DNA of 42,015 bases from Cylindrotheca closterium (Eukaryota; Bacillariophyta; Bacillariophyceae; Bacillariales; Bacillariaceae). The position numbers and the translations under genes were made by a program. The stretch is from NCBI GenBank assembly GCA_933822405.4, contig CAKOGP040000802.1, positions 1 to 42,015 of the forward strand, given 5' to 3'. This document shows, in pieces, positions 1 to 9,427 of the stretch. Under the pieces are notes generated by a model. That model searched no databases, was not told where the DNA came from, and saw only the letters and a program-made list of their open reading frames with translations. Position 1 is the first letter of the stretch. Each line of letters opens with the position of its first letter.

Positions 1-759
1 CTCGATAGCATTCGATTGGCTTCCTCGGCTTCTGCTCGATCTAGGAGGTATTCGGGTCTGTAGATCCCTTTCTTCGTCGGAATGGCTGCCATCGCTTTGC
101 TCATAATGTGTGTTTGGGGACAACGCATTGATACGACCCATGCTACCAACGCGATATGCACCAGGAGTGGTTTCATCGATGGATATCTCAGAGGAGTCCA
201 TATTGATCACTATTGACCCATTGTCTACTACTGCTGTTGAGCCTTTGCCATCTCTGTTATCATTCCGACTATTGCGTCTTCGATGCCTATCAGAACTTGA
301 GCAGGACGAGTGAAAACTGCGTTGACGAACAGATCGGCTGCTTCTGTTTCCTTTTGAAGTGTTTGATGAAGATCTTTGGGGTGTGGCATGATTTCCCCGG
401 GATCCGTATTTTTTTTTCAATGATGATGCTGATGGTAAATCTGAAGCTTGCATTCTATCCATTTTGTCTTCCAATTCATCTCTGACAGATATGGAGACTT
501 TGGAGCTCCGACTGGAAGATCTTTGACTAATCTTTCTAGACAATGAGCGACGCTGGCTTCTGCTGCCGCTATCAGTGCAACTATGGTGAGACGAGTCATT
601 CATCTGGCGAAGCTTTTCTCCAACAAGTTCAGGCAGAATTGCATTATGCTGTTCCTTCGGGTCACTTGCGGTGGATCCTAGGCTCGACTTTCGCCGCATG
701 GTTTGGCTCTTGGATTGTGCAGCCTTGTTTGCGTCTTGACGATATCTTTTGTTGCCCAT
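1..759 (-). CDS. Ser/Arg-rich low-complexity protein, N-terminal 253 residues (runs off the window)
   Basis: The minus strand is open without a stop from ATG at 759 to base 1, exactly 253 codons, so the C-terminus lies outside the window. The product begins MGNKRYRQDANKAA and is rich in Ser, Arg, Lys and Asn, with runs such as SRSQRRSLSRK and SSRSSKVS, and it looks intrinsically disordered. A shorter possible coiled stretch (VRDELEDKMDRMQ) lies near residues 93-105. No catalytic or membrane domain is visible in this part. It is divergent from the transporter gene to its right, with about 635 bp between the starts. Family unknown. RS-like composition would fit an RNA-binding or nuclear regulatory protein, but that is only a guess from composition. 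Confidence 0.6.
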   Translation of the reverse strand, partial: MGNKRYRQDANKAAQSKSQTMRRKSSLGSTASDPKEQHNAILPELVGEKLRQMNDSSHHSCTDSGSRSQRRSLSRKISQRSSSRSSKVSISVRDELEDKMDRMQASDLPSASSLKKKYGSRGNHATPQRSSSNTSKGNRSSRSVRQRSFHSSCSSSDRHRRRNSRNDNRDGKGSTAVVDNGSIVINMDSSEISIDETTPGAYRVGSMGRINALSPNTHYEQSDGSHSDEERDLQTRIPPRSSRSRGSQSNAIE

Positions 760-1394
760 GATGAAAATGCGGTGGACAATTAAATTATAACGAGAGGGCG
801 TAAAGTGTTGTGTTAGAGATTATATGCGGTGTAATATTTGACTGAGGTTTTTGAGATTCCAGATTCCTTGGTGAAAGTGAATTGACGTAGTGAAAAGAAT
901 TGTTCATTCTTTTCAGTAAACCATCTAGATTGATTGTTGTTGCAACTTTGATTGAGTGCAGAATAGTTGATACTATAGTTATGGAACTGAAGTAGATAGT
1001 CATCAGTGCATGTAGACCTGATTGGTCACATGGACAATGCAGAGTTAATGACTCGCATCTGAATGATTATTTTGAAGATAGTCGTCCTATTTTCTATTTC
1101 TAACAGTGCGTTGAGCCTGGAAAATAATAAATGCATTTTTGGTCCCAAATTACGAGTGAGTCCCAACATGATTCAGTCCCGAGAATCAAAAGTTCCAGCC
1201 AACGATACGACTGCACTTCGTCAGGCGGCATTTTGGATGCAAAACCTTTGTCAAACTGATGGTTTATTATTACGACTAAAAAACTATATACCGGTACAGA
1301 ACCAAAGAAAACACCCATGCGAACACACCCATGCGAACACCAATGAATCAACCATCCACCCATTGCTCATTAGGTCTAAATCGTTAAAACCAAC
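760..1394. other. Divergent intergenic region
   Basis: This region separates the minus-strand Ser/Arg-rich gene from the plus-strand transporter gene and presumably carries both promoters. Small open frames occur (for example 1063-1398, which overlaps the transporter start), but they show no recognisable domain. Just before the transporter ATG, at 1313-1343, is a short direct repeat of the phrase cacccatgcgaaca. No RNA gene or mobile element is seen. Confidence 0.5.
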
Positions 1395-2672
1395 ATGAAG
1401 AGACCAATCTCATCAAGAACGGGTTCCGCTTCAAACCCATCATCTCAGACCACATCAATGGATAATATGAATATTCTTTCCAATAACAATGCATCAACAC
1501 CAGCAGCATCAGCAGCATCAGCAGCATCACGCAACAAAACAGCTGAAAAGAAGGCGTCCCTTACAATAACGAAGAAGCGAATGTCATCACAGAGCATTAT
1601 CTATGCGAATGCAATTGGTTATATCCTATCAGGATGCTTTCAACCGATCCTCATGACAGTGTGCAAGGACGCTGGATTGGGTCATCCGGTTGCGCAGGTA
1701 TACATGTTCTTTTATTCCTTTGGTCCCGCACTTGTCATTATTCCACTTTTATGGAAAGGAGTTGAGAAATGGCCCGTTCGGTGGACTCCCATGTACAAGG
1801 CGGCAGGGATTGCCTTGTTTGACGTGGTGGCCACCTGCATCAATTATGTTGGGGCGTCTCATGCGGGACCCACCATATTTGCGATTGTCTACTCGTCCGT
1901 GACGATCTGGACTGCCATTTATTCGAGATGGATACTGAATCGTGTGCTGAATCGGTCCCAATGGATGGCTATTCTCCTCGTCTTTTGTGGGTTAGGATTG
2001 ACCGCGACAGAGTCTTTGCAACTGGGTCCTTCGGTACTGAAGGGTTTGATTATGGTGACCTTTGGATCAGCCATGCATGCCTTTACCTACGTCGGTAGTG
2101 AAATCGTCATGAACTTTGGCCCAAATGAGAGTCTGACTGTCTCTCAGAACTGTGCGATTCAATCCGCAGTCGGATGTTTTGTGTTTTTGATATGGCAACT
2201 GGTCTATACGTTACCCAACTACAATGGAGTACTGGGTCAGCCGATGCAGCAGGCTGGAACGACGCCTTGGATGGCACTTTTCATACTGAGCTGCTTTGGG
2301 TTTGCCAACTTGGTGCATTCGTTGACTTTCTTCTACACACTGTCGCACTTTCCAGGTGGTGCTACAAGTGCGGGTGTCATGAAGGGGTTACAGGCAGTGT
2401 TGGTATTCGGAGTCACGCACCTGTGCTTTTGTGGAAAGACTGGTGGCGACGAGATGTGCTTTTCATCATCCAAGTGGTTGTCACTCATCACAGTCTGTGG
2501 GGGAGTATTTGCCTATGGAAGGGCGACGCAACAAGAACACAATGGTACCAAAGTGTCCGGCAATAAGCAAGTTGGTAGCAATCACATCAGACGAAGGTCA
2601 TTGAAACACAAAGGCAGTGACACTTACGAACCGGCAAATGGTGTGGACCAAGTTGGACTAGGTACAGCATGA
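1395..2672 (+). CDS. DMT/EamA-like multi-pass membrane transporter
   Basis: 425-residue intron-free protein. Residues 1-65 are a Ser/Asn/Ala-rich, probably cytosolic leader with an AASAASAAS run encoded by a small DNA repeat. About ten hydrophobic helices follow between residues 68 and 385, for example IYANAIGYILSGCFQPILM, VYMFFYSFGPALVIIPLLW and TIFAIVYSSVTIWTAIYSR. The tail is hydrophilic. Ten helices arranged as two five-helix halves are characteristic of the drug/metabolite transporter superfamily (EamA and SLC35-like carriers), which move metabolites or nucleotide sugars across plasma, Golgi or plastid membranes. The substrate cannot be read from sequence. ATG at 1395 is the first in-frame start and gives the complete leader. 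A decayed STAND-ATPase fragment starts almost at its stop codon. Confidence 0.85.
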   Translation: MKRPISSRTGSASNPSSQTTSMDNMNILSNNNASTPAASAASAASRNKTAEKKASLTITKKRMSSQSIIYANAIGYILSGCFQPILMTVCKDAGLGHPVAQVYMFFYSFGPALVIIPLLWKGVEKWPVRWTPMYKAAGIALFDVVATCINYVGASHAGPTIFAIVYSSVTIWTAIYSRWILNRVLNRSQWMAILLVFCGLGLTATESLQLGPSVLKGLIMVTFGSAMHAFTYVGSEIVMNFGPNESLTVSQNCAIQSAVGCFVFLIWQLVYTLPNYNGVLGQPMQQAGTTPWMALFILSCFGFANLVHSLTFFYTLSHFPGGATSAGVMKGLQAVLVFGVTHLCFCGKTGGDEMCFSSSKWLSLITVCGGVFAYGRATQQEHNGTKVSGNKQVGSNHIRRRSLKHKGSDTYEPANGVDQVGLGTA

Positions 2673-2674
2673 TG

Positions 2675-3275
2675 AAGTTCAGGCGCGCCCAAGAACCCCA
2701 TGTGGCTCCATTGTTTGACTTTCAAAGATAAAACAGTGATGGAACGAAGGAAACAACATTCCCCTCCACATCGAGCTTTGGTTCATCTACAACGCCTAGG
2801 AGCAGGTGGCCGAGCTGGCGACCGAGTGCGACCATTCATATGGCAAAATATCAGATCTCACATTTCCTGTGCATGACACAAACATTCTTTCGAAGGCTCG
2901 CATGCATGTATCGTACAGTATGCAGCGTATCGCAATACAAAACATAGGAAATATGTACAAGAAGCACGCCAAAAGTGCGCGAAAAGAAACTTGCACTGTT
3001 GGAAAGGAACCCGAAGCGTGATGCACTAAGAACATGCACTATTGAATGCAGAGCAGGGTTGTGTGGATAGTACGAAATATTATACAAAGATGCTGATGCG
3101 CAATACATAAAAGAAAAGCTATGGCAATTTGAATTGCTCAGCCTTCTTGCAGAACATAGTGCTGTCCATATTTTTTTTTAATCTCGTTCGGATGATGGCA
3201 ATGCGATACTATAAAAAAGGAATGGGATGTAGTGCTCAAGTTTGAAGCGATTGTAAAGAAAAAGATGGTACAACT
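2675..3275 (+). pseudogene. Decayed C-terminal fragment of the STAND ATPase family
   Basis: The plus strand here aligns with the last exon of the two minus-strand STAND ATPase genes at 5261 and 9428, but it carries frameshifts and stops. Clear matches at protein level are ELATECDHSYGKISDL against DLAIECGDSYDKLSNL, and MYKKHAKSARKE against KYKKHAKRARKK. At DNA level, a stretch near 3180-3270 (tctcgttcggatgatg, then gcgatactataa, then gaaagaaaaag-like sequence) matches the 3' end of the intact genes. The block corresponding to the AALFNERHANFLQQKGPYF region is largely missing. The piece begins within a few bases of the transporter stop codon. It is an old inverted duplicate, not an expressed gene. 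Confidence 0.75.
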
Positions 3276-3833
3276 GCAACTCTAACGCAGTACCGGGTAC
3301 CAAGGTATCCTGATCGAAACAATCCATCCATGCCTGCCTAGAAACTGCTGTCAGCGCTCAACATTTCGTTGCGAACAGAGTAGGATGGTGATTATTGGCA
3401 AGATATATATATCGTACGAGTATACCGGTATACTCGTATATGTCGTAAACCATTTCGAAACCATTTTATAATGCGCAGATTTTTTTTTAAAAAAAAATAA
3501 CAAATAGATAAAATAATCACAATATATAATATCTATATACGAGTAGGAGGGAACACACTGTGATTGAAACAACGGTGTCAAAAGGAACTAGTAAATATGC
3601 GCGGTCGGTGTTCGCACAAAGATGACACACCGCGGGTGATCAAAAGCGGTACTGCGTGCGCATTTTAAAATTTACGTGAAGTTTATTATTACACTACCGG
3701 TATGATTCATCTGGCGCATTTATTTTATCTCAACCGAATTACATCGCATTGTCCTTTGTTGTTCGTGAACACGGTGTAGTCAAATTTGTCTCGCCATTGT
3801 ACATTATTACTCAATACCTACAACGGCTAAGCC
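3276..3833. other. AT-rich intergenic region
   Basis: No coding frame with support. It holds a perfect 24-base palindrome at 3415-3438, poly-A/T runs around 3480-3500, and a further TACGAGTA-like word near 3540. It probably includes the promoter of the CRAL-TRIO/DUF6824 gene starting at 3834. Confidence 0.5.
3415..3438. repeat. Perfect 24-bp palindrome centred on ACCGGT
   Basis: The left arm tacgagtatacc is followed immediately by its exact reverse complement ggtatactcgta, with no spacer. The core TACCGGTA and the arm word TACGAGTA recur as partial copies in other intergenic stretches of the window. Function is unknown; it could be a dimeric protein binding site or a cruciform-forming element. 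Confidence 0.8.
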
Positions 3834-5236
3834 ATGGGAAGATTCTTTCAAGGAGAAGTACCGAAAGAAGCTGCAATAAATCCAGATGTTGTTGATTCGA
3901 TAATCGCAGCTGAGCTTTCAAAGTTGTCGGTTGAAGATCGTGAAAAGGCGTACCTTGACATCCATGGAGTCTCTCAGCCCAAAGACGAGTCTCCTGACTT
4001 GATACAAAGTAGTCTCATGGAGATGGAGACTGCAATGAAGGAGCTTGCAAACCGAGAGGCCTATGATCTTGCAAAATCCATGGATCCACATTATGTCATG
4101 AACGATGAGTTTCGACTGAAGTTTCTTCGAGCTGATCTTTTCAATGCGAAAAAGGCAGCGATTCGACTCTGTCGTCACTTTCAGCTCAAGATGGATCTGT
4201 TTGGAGCCGATAAACTAGCGCTGGATATTACCCAGGATGATCTGGGGAAAGAGGAAATGGATGTTCTCTACAGTGGATATGGAAGAATCCTACCACAACA
4301 TGACCAGACTGGGAGGCTAGTGAACGTCCTAATCGCTAATCCAGACCATCCAACTGAGGCAATAGTAAGTTCTCACAAGAAACCGATTGCTGATTCCAAA
4401 AGATAGGCGTGCCTTACTAAAATTCCGTCCTCAATATTATAGTTACGACGAGCGTTCTATACGGCAACGACGGTTCAGAGCGAAGACTCCGAGGCCCAAA
4501 GGAGAGGCACAGTAACTATTGCGTACTATCTTGGTCATGGACCAACGTCTGGGTTCAATTCGGATATTAGTTGGAAGATGCCAAAGATGAATGAAGGTCT
4601 TCCCATGCGCGTGGTGGCGATCCACATGTGCTACGACACAGGAGCTTGGACACCGGTTCATTCCGTCGTCAAGCTGGCATTCAATACCTTTGCCAAAGTT
4701 CGGATCCGCATGCATTATGGTGAGTCAGACTCATTTTCAGCATTCCTCAATACATTTCGTGACCTCATCGCAATAACTTGAGTATAGGATCTCACAAAGA
4801 GTGTCTGGCCAGCCTACAACGCCATGGCATTAAGCCCTCAATAATTCCAATATCAGACAACGGCAAGCCAGCTGACTTGGATTCCTTCCAGCAATCGCTT
4901 CGTCGGCAACGGAAGCGAGAACGAGTGAATAAGCCAAAGAGACTCAAAATTTTCGTCCCCTCCGAATACGATGTGCTCTTGGGCAGGGGTACGCCGATTC
5001 AGAATTTCATTGGGAATAAACGACTCCGTAGTTTAGTGTTGGATTTCCAGAAACAGTACGAAAAGGCACCAAAAGGTATCAAGATTGCTATCGCACAGGA
5101 GATTGTGCATTTAGTGTACCAGGCATCTGGGATGTTTCTTAAGAGAGATGGTGAAACTTGGATTACCGCTAATAACTATACTGCGAAGGATAAAGTCAGT
5201 GCTTTATTTCGAACGAATCGATTGCAGCAAAAATAA
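3834..5236 (+). CDS. CRAL-TRIO-like protein with C-terminal DUF6824 domain (3 exons)
   Basis: Exons 3834-4364, 4443-4719 and 4788-5236 join in frame to a 418-residue protein. Introns are 78 and 68 bp with gtaagt/gtgagt donors and tag acceptors, and the first has a cttactaa branch-like motif. Residues about 90-285 resemble a CRAL-TRIO lipid-binding fold: an N-terminal helical part (MNDEFRLKFLRAD), then RGTVTIAYYLG, then MRVVAIHMCYDTGAW and a C-terminal MHYGSHKECL. After a basic linker (RRQRKRERVNKPKR) comes a DUF6824 domain with DVLLGRG, GNKRLRSL, IVHLVYQASGMFLKRDG and KVSALFR. DUF6824 is a domain known mainly from diatoms with unknown function. The fusion suggests lipid-responsive regulation, which is inference. 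The tail of this gene is duplicated at 9238-9378. Confidence 0.85.
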
Positions 5237-5260
5237 GAGAGCTAAAGCTGACCTTTATAG

Positions 5261-8200
5261 TCATGCACCTCGACGGAGCTTCGCTTTGCTCGCGAATATA
5301 AGCTTTTTCTTTCGAATTTCTTCAACCTTAAGCACTGCGCCCCATTCCTTATAGTATCGCATGGCTTCACCGAGTCGAAACACAACATCATCCGAACGGG
5401 ATTCAAAATATGGACCCTTCTGTTGCAAGAAATTGGCATGTCGTTCATTGAAGAGAGCTGCGCAATTCAAGTATCCTGTACTCGCCGCGAGCTTGATAGC
5501 TTTTTGATACCGTAGGTCAGCGTCTTTGTATTTCTTATCGACAGCTGCCTGTTCTGCATTCAATAGAGCGTGGTAGTGCACCACGCCTGGGACTCCTTTC
5601 GTTTCCCAAAGCGCAAGCTTCTTGCGAGCCCGTTTGGCGTGCTTCTTGTACTTTCGTTGTTTTGTATCGCAATGTGCTGCATACAATGCCAGTCCTCGAT
5701 AGAATGTTTCTGACATGCACATAAATGAGAGGTTTGATAGCTTATCATATGAATCGCCGCATTCAATTGCAAGGTCTGCAGCCTGTTTATAGGCACCATA
5801 GAGAACCCACAATTCCACCTGTGCTTTCTTTACTGTTGCGATGCGGAGCGGAATGGTTTCGTTATCCATATTATCGTTGAAAATACCACCGTGGAGCCTC
5901 GTTGGTCCTTGAGCTCGCCCAGTAAGGCTTAGACAAATTTGCCAGTTCAGTCTTGTGTAGAAACATTGTTCATCCAAGTGATAGTCCTCAAATTGATACA
6001 AGCACTCTGGACATCGTGCCAAGATAGTCCCTAGTGGCCTGCCAGTATGCAAAGGCAATAGCACGTGATCTGAATTGATGACAAGAAGTCAGAAAACAGT
6101 GAATTTTAGGGCCTGTATTGCACGAAAACACTTACACTTCAGTAAGCACCAAAAGCCATAGTCGTTGTTTCCAGCTCGCATACCAGCCAAGTAACCCAGT
6201 TTCATCGGTTGCTGCAGGTCTTGTAGTGGTACTGACCAACCAATCGAAAACACGTACGAGAGAAACAGAGCATCCGCAGTGTGAAAATTATTCGGATCTC
6301 GATACTGCAGGAGCCGTGATGTATTCGCCAAAAATGCTGCCGTGGCAAAGTCTCCGAATGCTGACTTCGCGATCAAACCCAGTGTGGCAAATGCCACTGA
6401 AGAATCGCTGTTAATGCCATACTTCATTGTGATTTGTATGATTCGTGTGGTAGCTAACGCAGAAACGAAGGTATTGGAATTCATGAAACCAGCGTAGGCA
6501 AGCTTCGATAGAGCCTGAATAATTGCTTTCTGATGGGGATCGGTAAGCAAGGGATGGGACTGACAGAAATCTTCAAGTACTATCTTCTTTGCCATGTTTA
6601 TTGTGCTCTTCAGGGAAGCAATTGCCTGTAATGTAACTAATGATCGATGTGGAATCAAATTGCAACCAAGCTCCTTCAGCAGATCTAACGAAAGCTCGAT
6701 GGCTTTAGAATACTTCGATGAAGCGCAGAGTCGATTGATATGCGCCACTTGGATGGGAAGCTTTTCGATAATGCTGCAATTCTTTTGTGAGAGAATCTCA
6801 TCCCTGTATTCTTCCATGGTAAAAACATCACCGGTCGCAAGTCCCAACTGGACACCAAGCGTGTATAGACGAAGTGTCGTTTTACGATGACTCGACCATT
6901 TGTCACTTGGAAGGAGATCAATACCATGAGCCACATACAAACTTGCGCTGGAAAAGGCAGAAACTCGTCGAGCCTTCTCAGCTGCCTGCAGATTCAATAC
7001 CGCCAGTTCTGGTCTGCGTTTGACGTTGCCCTGATTGATCAAGTCAACCACGTCAAATAGTAAACCATCTAGCTGACCCTCGTCCAGTGTCTTGAACAAT
7101 ATGGTGCCAATCTCGAACTGAAACGAAGACTCTTGTGAGTCGCCCAATGACAAGGCGGCTTCTTGGACTTTGTCGTGAACCCATCCGTACTTATTCACTC
7201 CAATTGACTCGATGTAGTGTCCCTTCTCTAGGCCACGGAGCAAAGATTCCAAATCCTTTATCGACTTCGAATCAAAATTGTTTGCACTGTGATTCTTCCA
7301 CACAAGATTCAGAACATCAACTTGAAACGAAGAGCCAAGACAAGCGGCGTACTGGAGAAGAAGCTTTTCAGCATCCAATAGTTTCTCCATTCGGCTTTGA
7401 AGCAAGGCTTCAACAGTGTTAATAGACTTGGTGAAGCTTTCGATTTCGCTTTCATCCCATTCCCATTGCAGTCGACCAAAACGAAGCAAATCTGCATCCT
7501 TCAGCAGCATCAGGAGCTCGATGAGAAAGTGTGGGTTCCCATTGGTTCGCTTGAAACATATGTCAGCTAGATCCTTCGTTTTCAACGAATCGCCAATCGA
7601 TAGCAACCGCATGATGACATTGTTGGTGGATTCCAGAGAGAAAGCACCCAAATGAATGTCCGTCATTTCCATTTTCTGACTCTCACTTTTCCCTCGTAGG
7701 GCTCTAATTTTACGGCTGAGGGCATGGGTGTCGTCTACTTCATCGGACCGATAGCACCCCACGACCATAAGAGCATTTTGATTTTGAACATCGGAAATCA
7801 AGTGATCCACTATATCCAGCGAAGCTTCGTCTGCCCATTGCAAATCATTTAAAACTAGAAGCAGCGCCGTGCAGTGTTCACAGAGAACCCTTACAAGGAC
7901 CTGAAAGGAATACTTGAGTTGCTTCTGAGATGCTTCAACATTAAATACCTCATTAGATGGAGTCGCTGCACCAGCTGAAGTATCTGAAGGAAGAATATCT
8001 TCTAGTCCGGGTAAAAGCCTTAACAATGTCTCAGTATTTTGCCCAAGCTCTTCTCTCAACGACGATCCAATAGCTTCTACCGAAAGCGAACCTCCTTCGT
8101 GTGTCTTGATCTGATGGAAAAGGTGTTCGAACCCTGCAACAATACCTGAATATGGCTCAACAAAATACTCGTTGAAATCATACTTTCCCCGAGCCAGCAA

Positions 8201-8656
8201 CACGGTTTTGTCAGAATGTTTCGAAGATGAAGCATACTGACATAGCCCATCGATAAGTTTTGATTTTCCAGTACCACTCTTTCCGCTGACCAAAACGACT
8301 TGCTTCTTGAAGCTTTCCAATTCTTCGGAGTTCACATGAAAGATGTGGTCGAAGGAAGAGGTTAATTCTTTCTGTTCTTGTTCTCTGCCAACCATGCCTA
8401 GTTCGTCGACTGGAAGCTTATGCTGCACTTTCTGGGCTTTTTTCAACTGTGCGCTTAATGTCACTTTGACGGTCGCCTCTGAACGAACAACGTCACCAGC
8501 CGAACTTTTGAGAGCACTCTCCAAAATCCCAGCCGCCTCATCAGCAGTTTTAGATTCATCGCCGCGAAATGGGGTCTGCCTGCTGTGTGTTGCTGTCAGC
8601 TCCTGGCATTCTGGAAGCTCACTTGAGTGTAAGTCGGAAGGGAGACTCGGTGGCAT
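5261..8656 (-). CDS. STAND-type AAA ATPase with TPR-like C-terminal half, copy 1 (2 exons)
   Basis: Exon 1 (8656-6136) and exon 2 (6069-5261) join across a 66-bp intron (gtaagt to ttcag, phase 1) to give 1109 residues. A variable N-terminus is followed by an AAA_16/STAND ATPase: VGREQEQ at about 89-95, Walker A GKSGTGKS at 125-132, Walker B LLLVLNDLQWAD at 265-276, and the sensor-like VVGCYRSDEV near 298. The rest is alpha-helical and TPR-like, ending with DLRYQKAIKLAASTGYLN and ALFNERHANFLQQKG. Similar ATPase-TPR modules lie in large eukaryotic and bacterial kinase/cyclase receptors (PknK/MalT-like). Here neither a kinase nor a cyclase domain is present. A stand-alone signalling switch is inferred. 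Its stop is 25 bp from the convergent DUF6824 gene. Confidence 0.85.
7159..7833 (-). repeat. 675-bp tract identical to 11359-12033 (copy 1 side)
   Basis: Read line by line, the sequence here matches the second STAND gene base for base at a constant offset of 4200. Single differences bound it at 7158, and a cluster of differences begins at 7834. Flanking coding sequence is visibly diverged, which is the signature of a recent gene-conversion tract. Confidence 0.85.
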
Positions 8657-9237
8657 AGCGACAATGCTCCTCTTTAAAAAATTATGAGTTGTCTACAGGC
8701 AAAATACACAATTTTTGTTCTCTTCTAAATTCGTGTTGACGTGGACTGCACGGTACCGCTATGTTTGTTTTGGAACTGAAAGAATTTGTGCCTTCCCAGC
8801 TATAAAAGACAACATTTAGGGAAAAGAGCAAAATGGCTTTCGCAGACCGTCTTTCGCCGCAAGTTACTGTACATCTTGCCGAAACCAAGGCCGAAACTGT
8901 ATAGTGACCGAAAAAATGAAAAACTTTCTATTTTTTCAATAAAAATCCATATATTGGCGGAAAAATAGCATAAAAATGGAAAAACAAATGTAAAACTGTA
9001 TTATATGCTTTTTTCATTCATTCATTCTTTCATTCGAAAGCGCCACCGAAGAGTACTTTAATAACCGCAGATATCATCTTTCTATGTACTTTTCGACAAG
9101 ATCTGTCAGGAATACGACAAAGTTGACACACGACGGGAGTACGGTAGATGCATTGAACCGGGTTTCTGTGGTATCTTGGATAGGTTCAAAGTCATACTTG
9201 CCGTTTGACTCCAAAGGAACTCTCAGACAATATATAT
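8657..9237. other. Intergenic region between the two duplicated STAND units
   Basis: AT-rich sequence upstream of STAND copy 1, including a run of attcattcattctttcattc near 9013-9036. Two overlapping short open frames around 9074-9287 show no family I recognise. The duplicated segment resumes near 9238. No mobile element ends were seen. Confidence 0.45.
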
Positions 9238-9378
9238 ATGTATTTAGTGTACCAGGCATCTGGGATGTTTCTAAAGAGAGATGGTGAAATTTGGATTACC
9301 GCTAATCACGATACTGCGAAGGATAATAAAGTCAGTGCGTATTTATTCGAACGAGTCAGTCGATTGAAGCAAAAATAG
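9238..9378 (+). pseudogene. 46-codon remnant of the DUF6824 gene tail
   Basis: This small open frame starts ATGTATTTAGTG and ends in a stop at 9376-9378. It reads LVYQASGMFLKRDGE, then WITANHDTAKD and SRLKQK, almost the same as the last 42 codons of the gene at 3834-5236 but with a few inserted codons. The rest of the DUF6824 domain and the CRAL-TRIO part are absent. It lies in the same convergent position relative to STAND copy 2 as the full gene does relative to copy 1, so it is the edge of the duplicated segment. It is unlikely to be functional, though the frame is intact. Confidence 0.75.
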
Positions 9379-9427
9379 GAGAGCTAAAGCTGACCTTGAT
9401 AGTCATACTAGCATAGTCTGATGATCT

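Noticed and set aside
1063..1398. 111-codon plus-strand frame with a hydrophobic start before the transporter gene
   Set aside because: It overlaps the transporter ATG, contains a DNA repeat at its end and has low-complexity composition; more likely 5' flank.
9074..9287. Overlapping short frames on both strands between the STAND genes
   Set aside because: No recognisable family; one runs in the wrong frame into the DUF6824 remnant.
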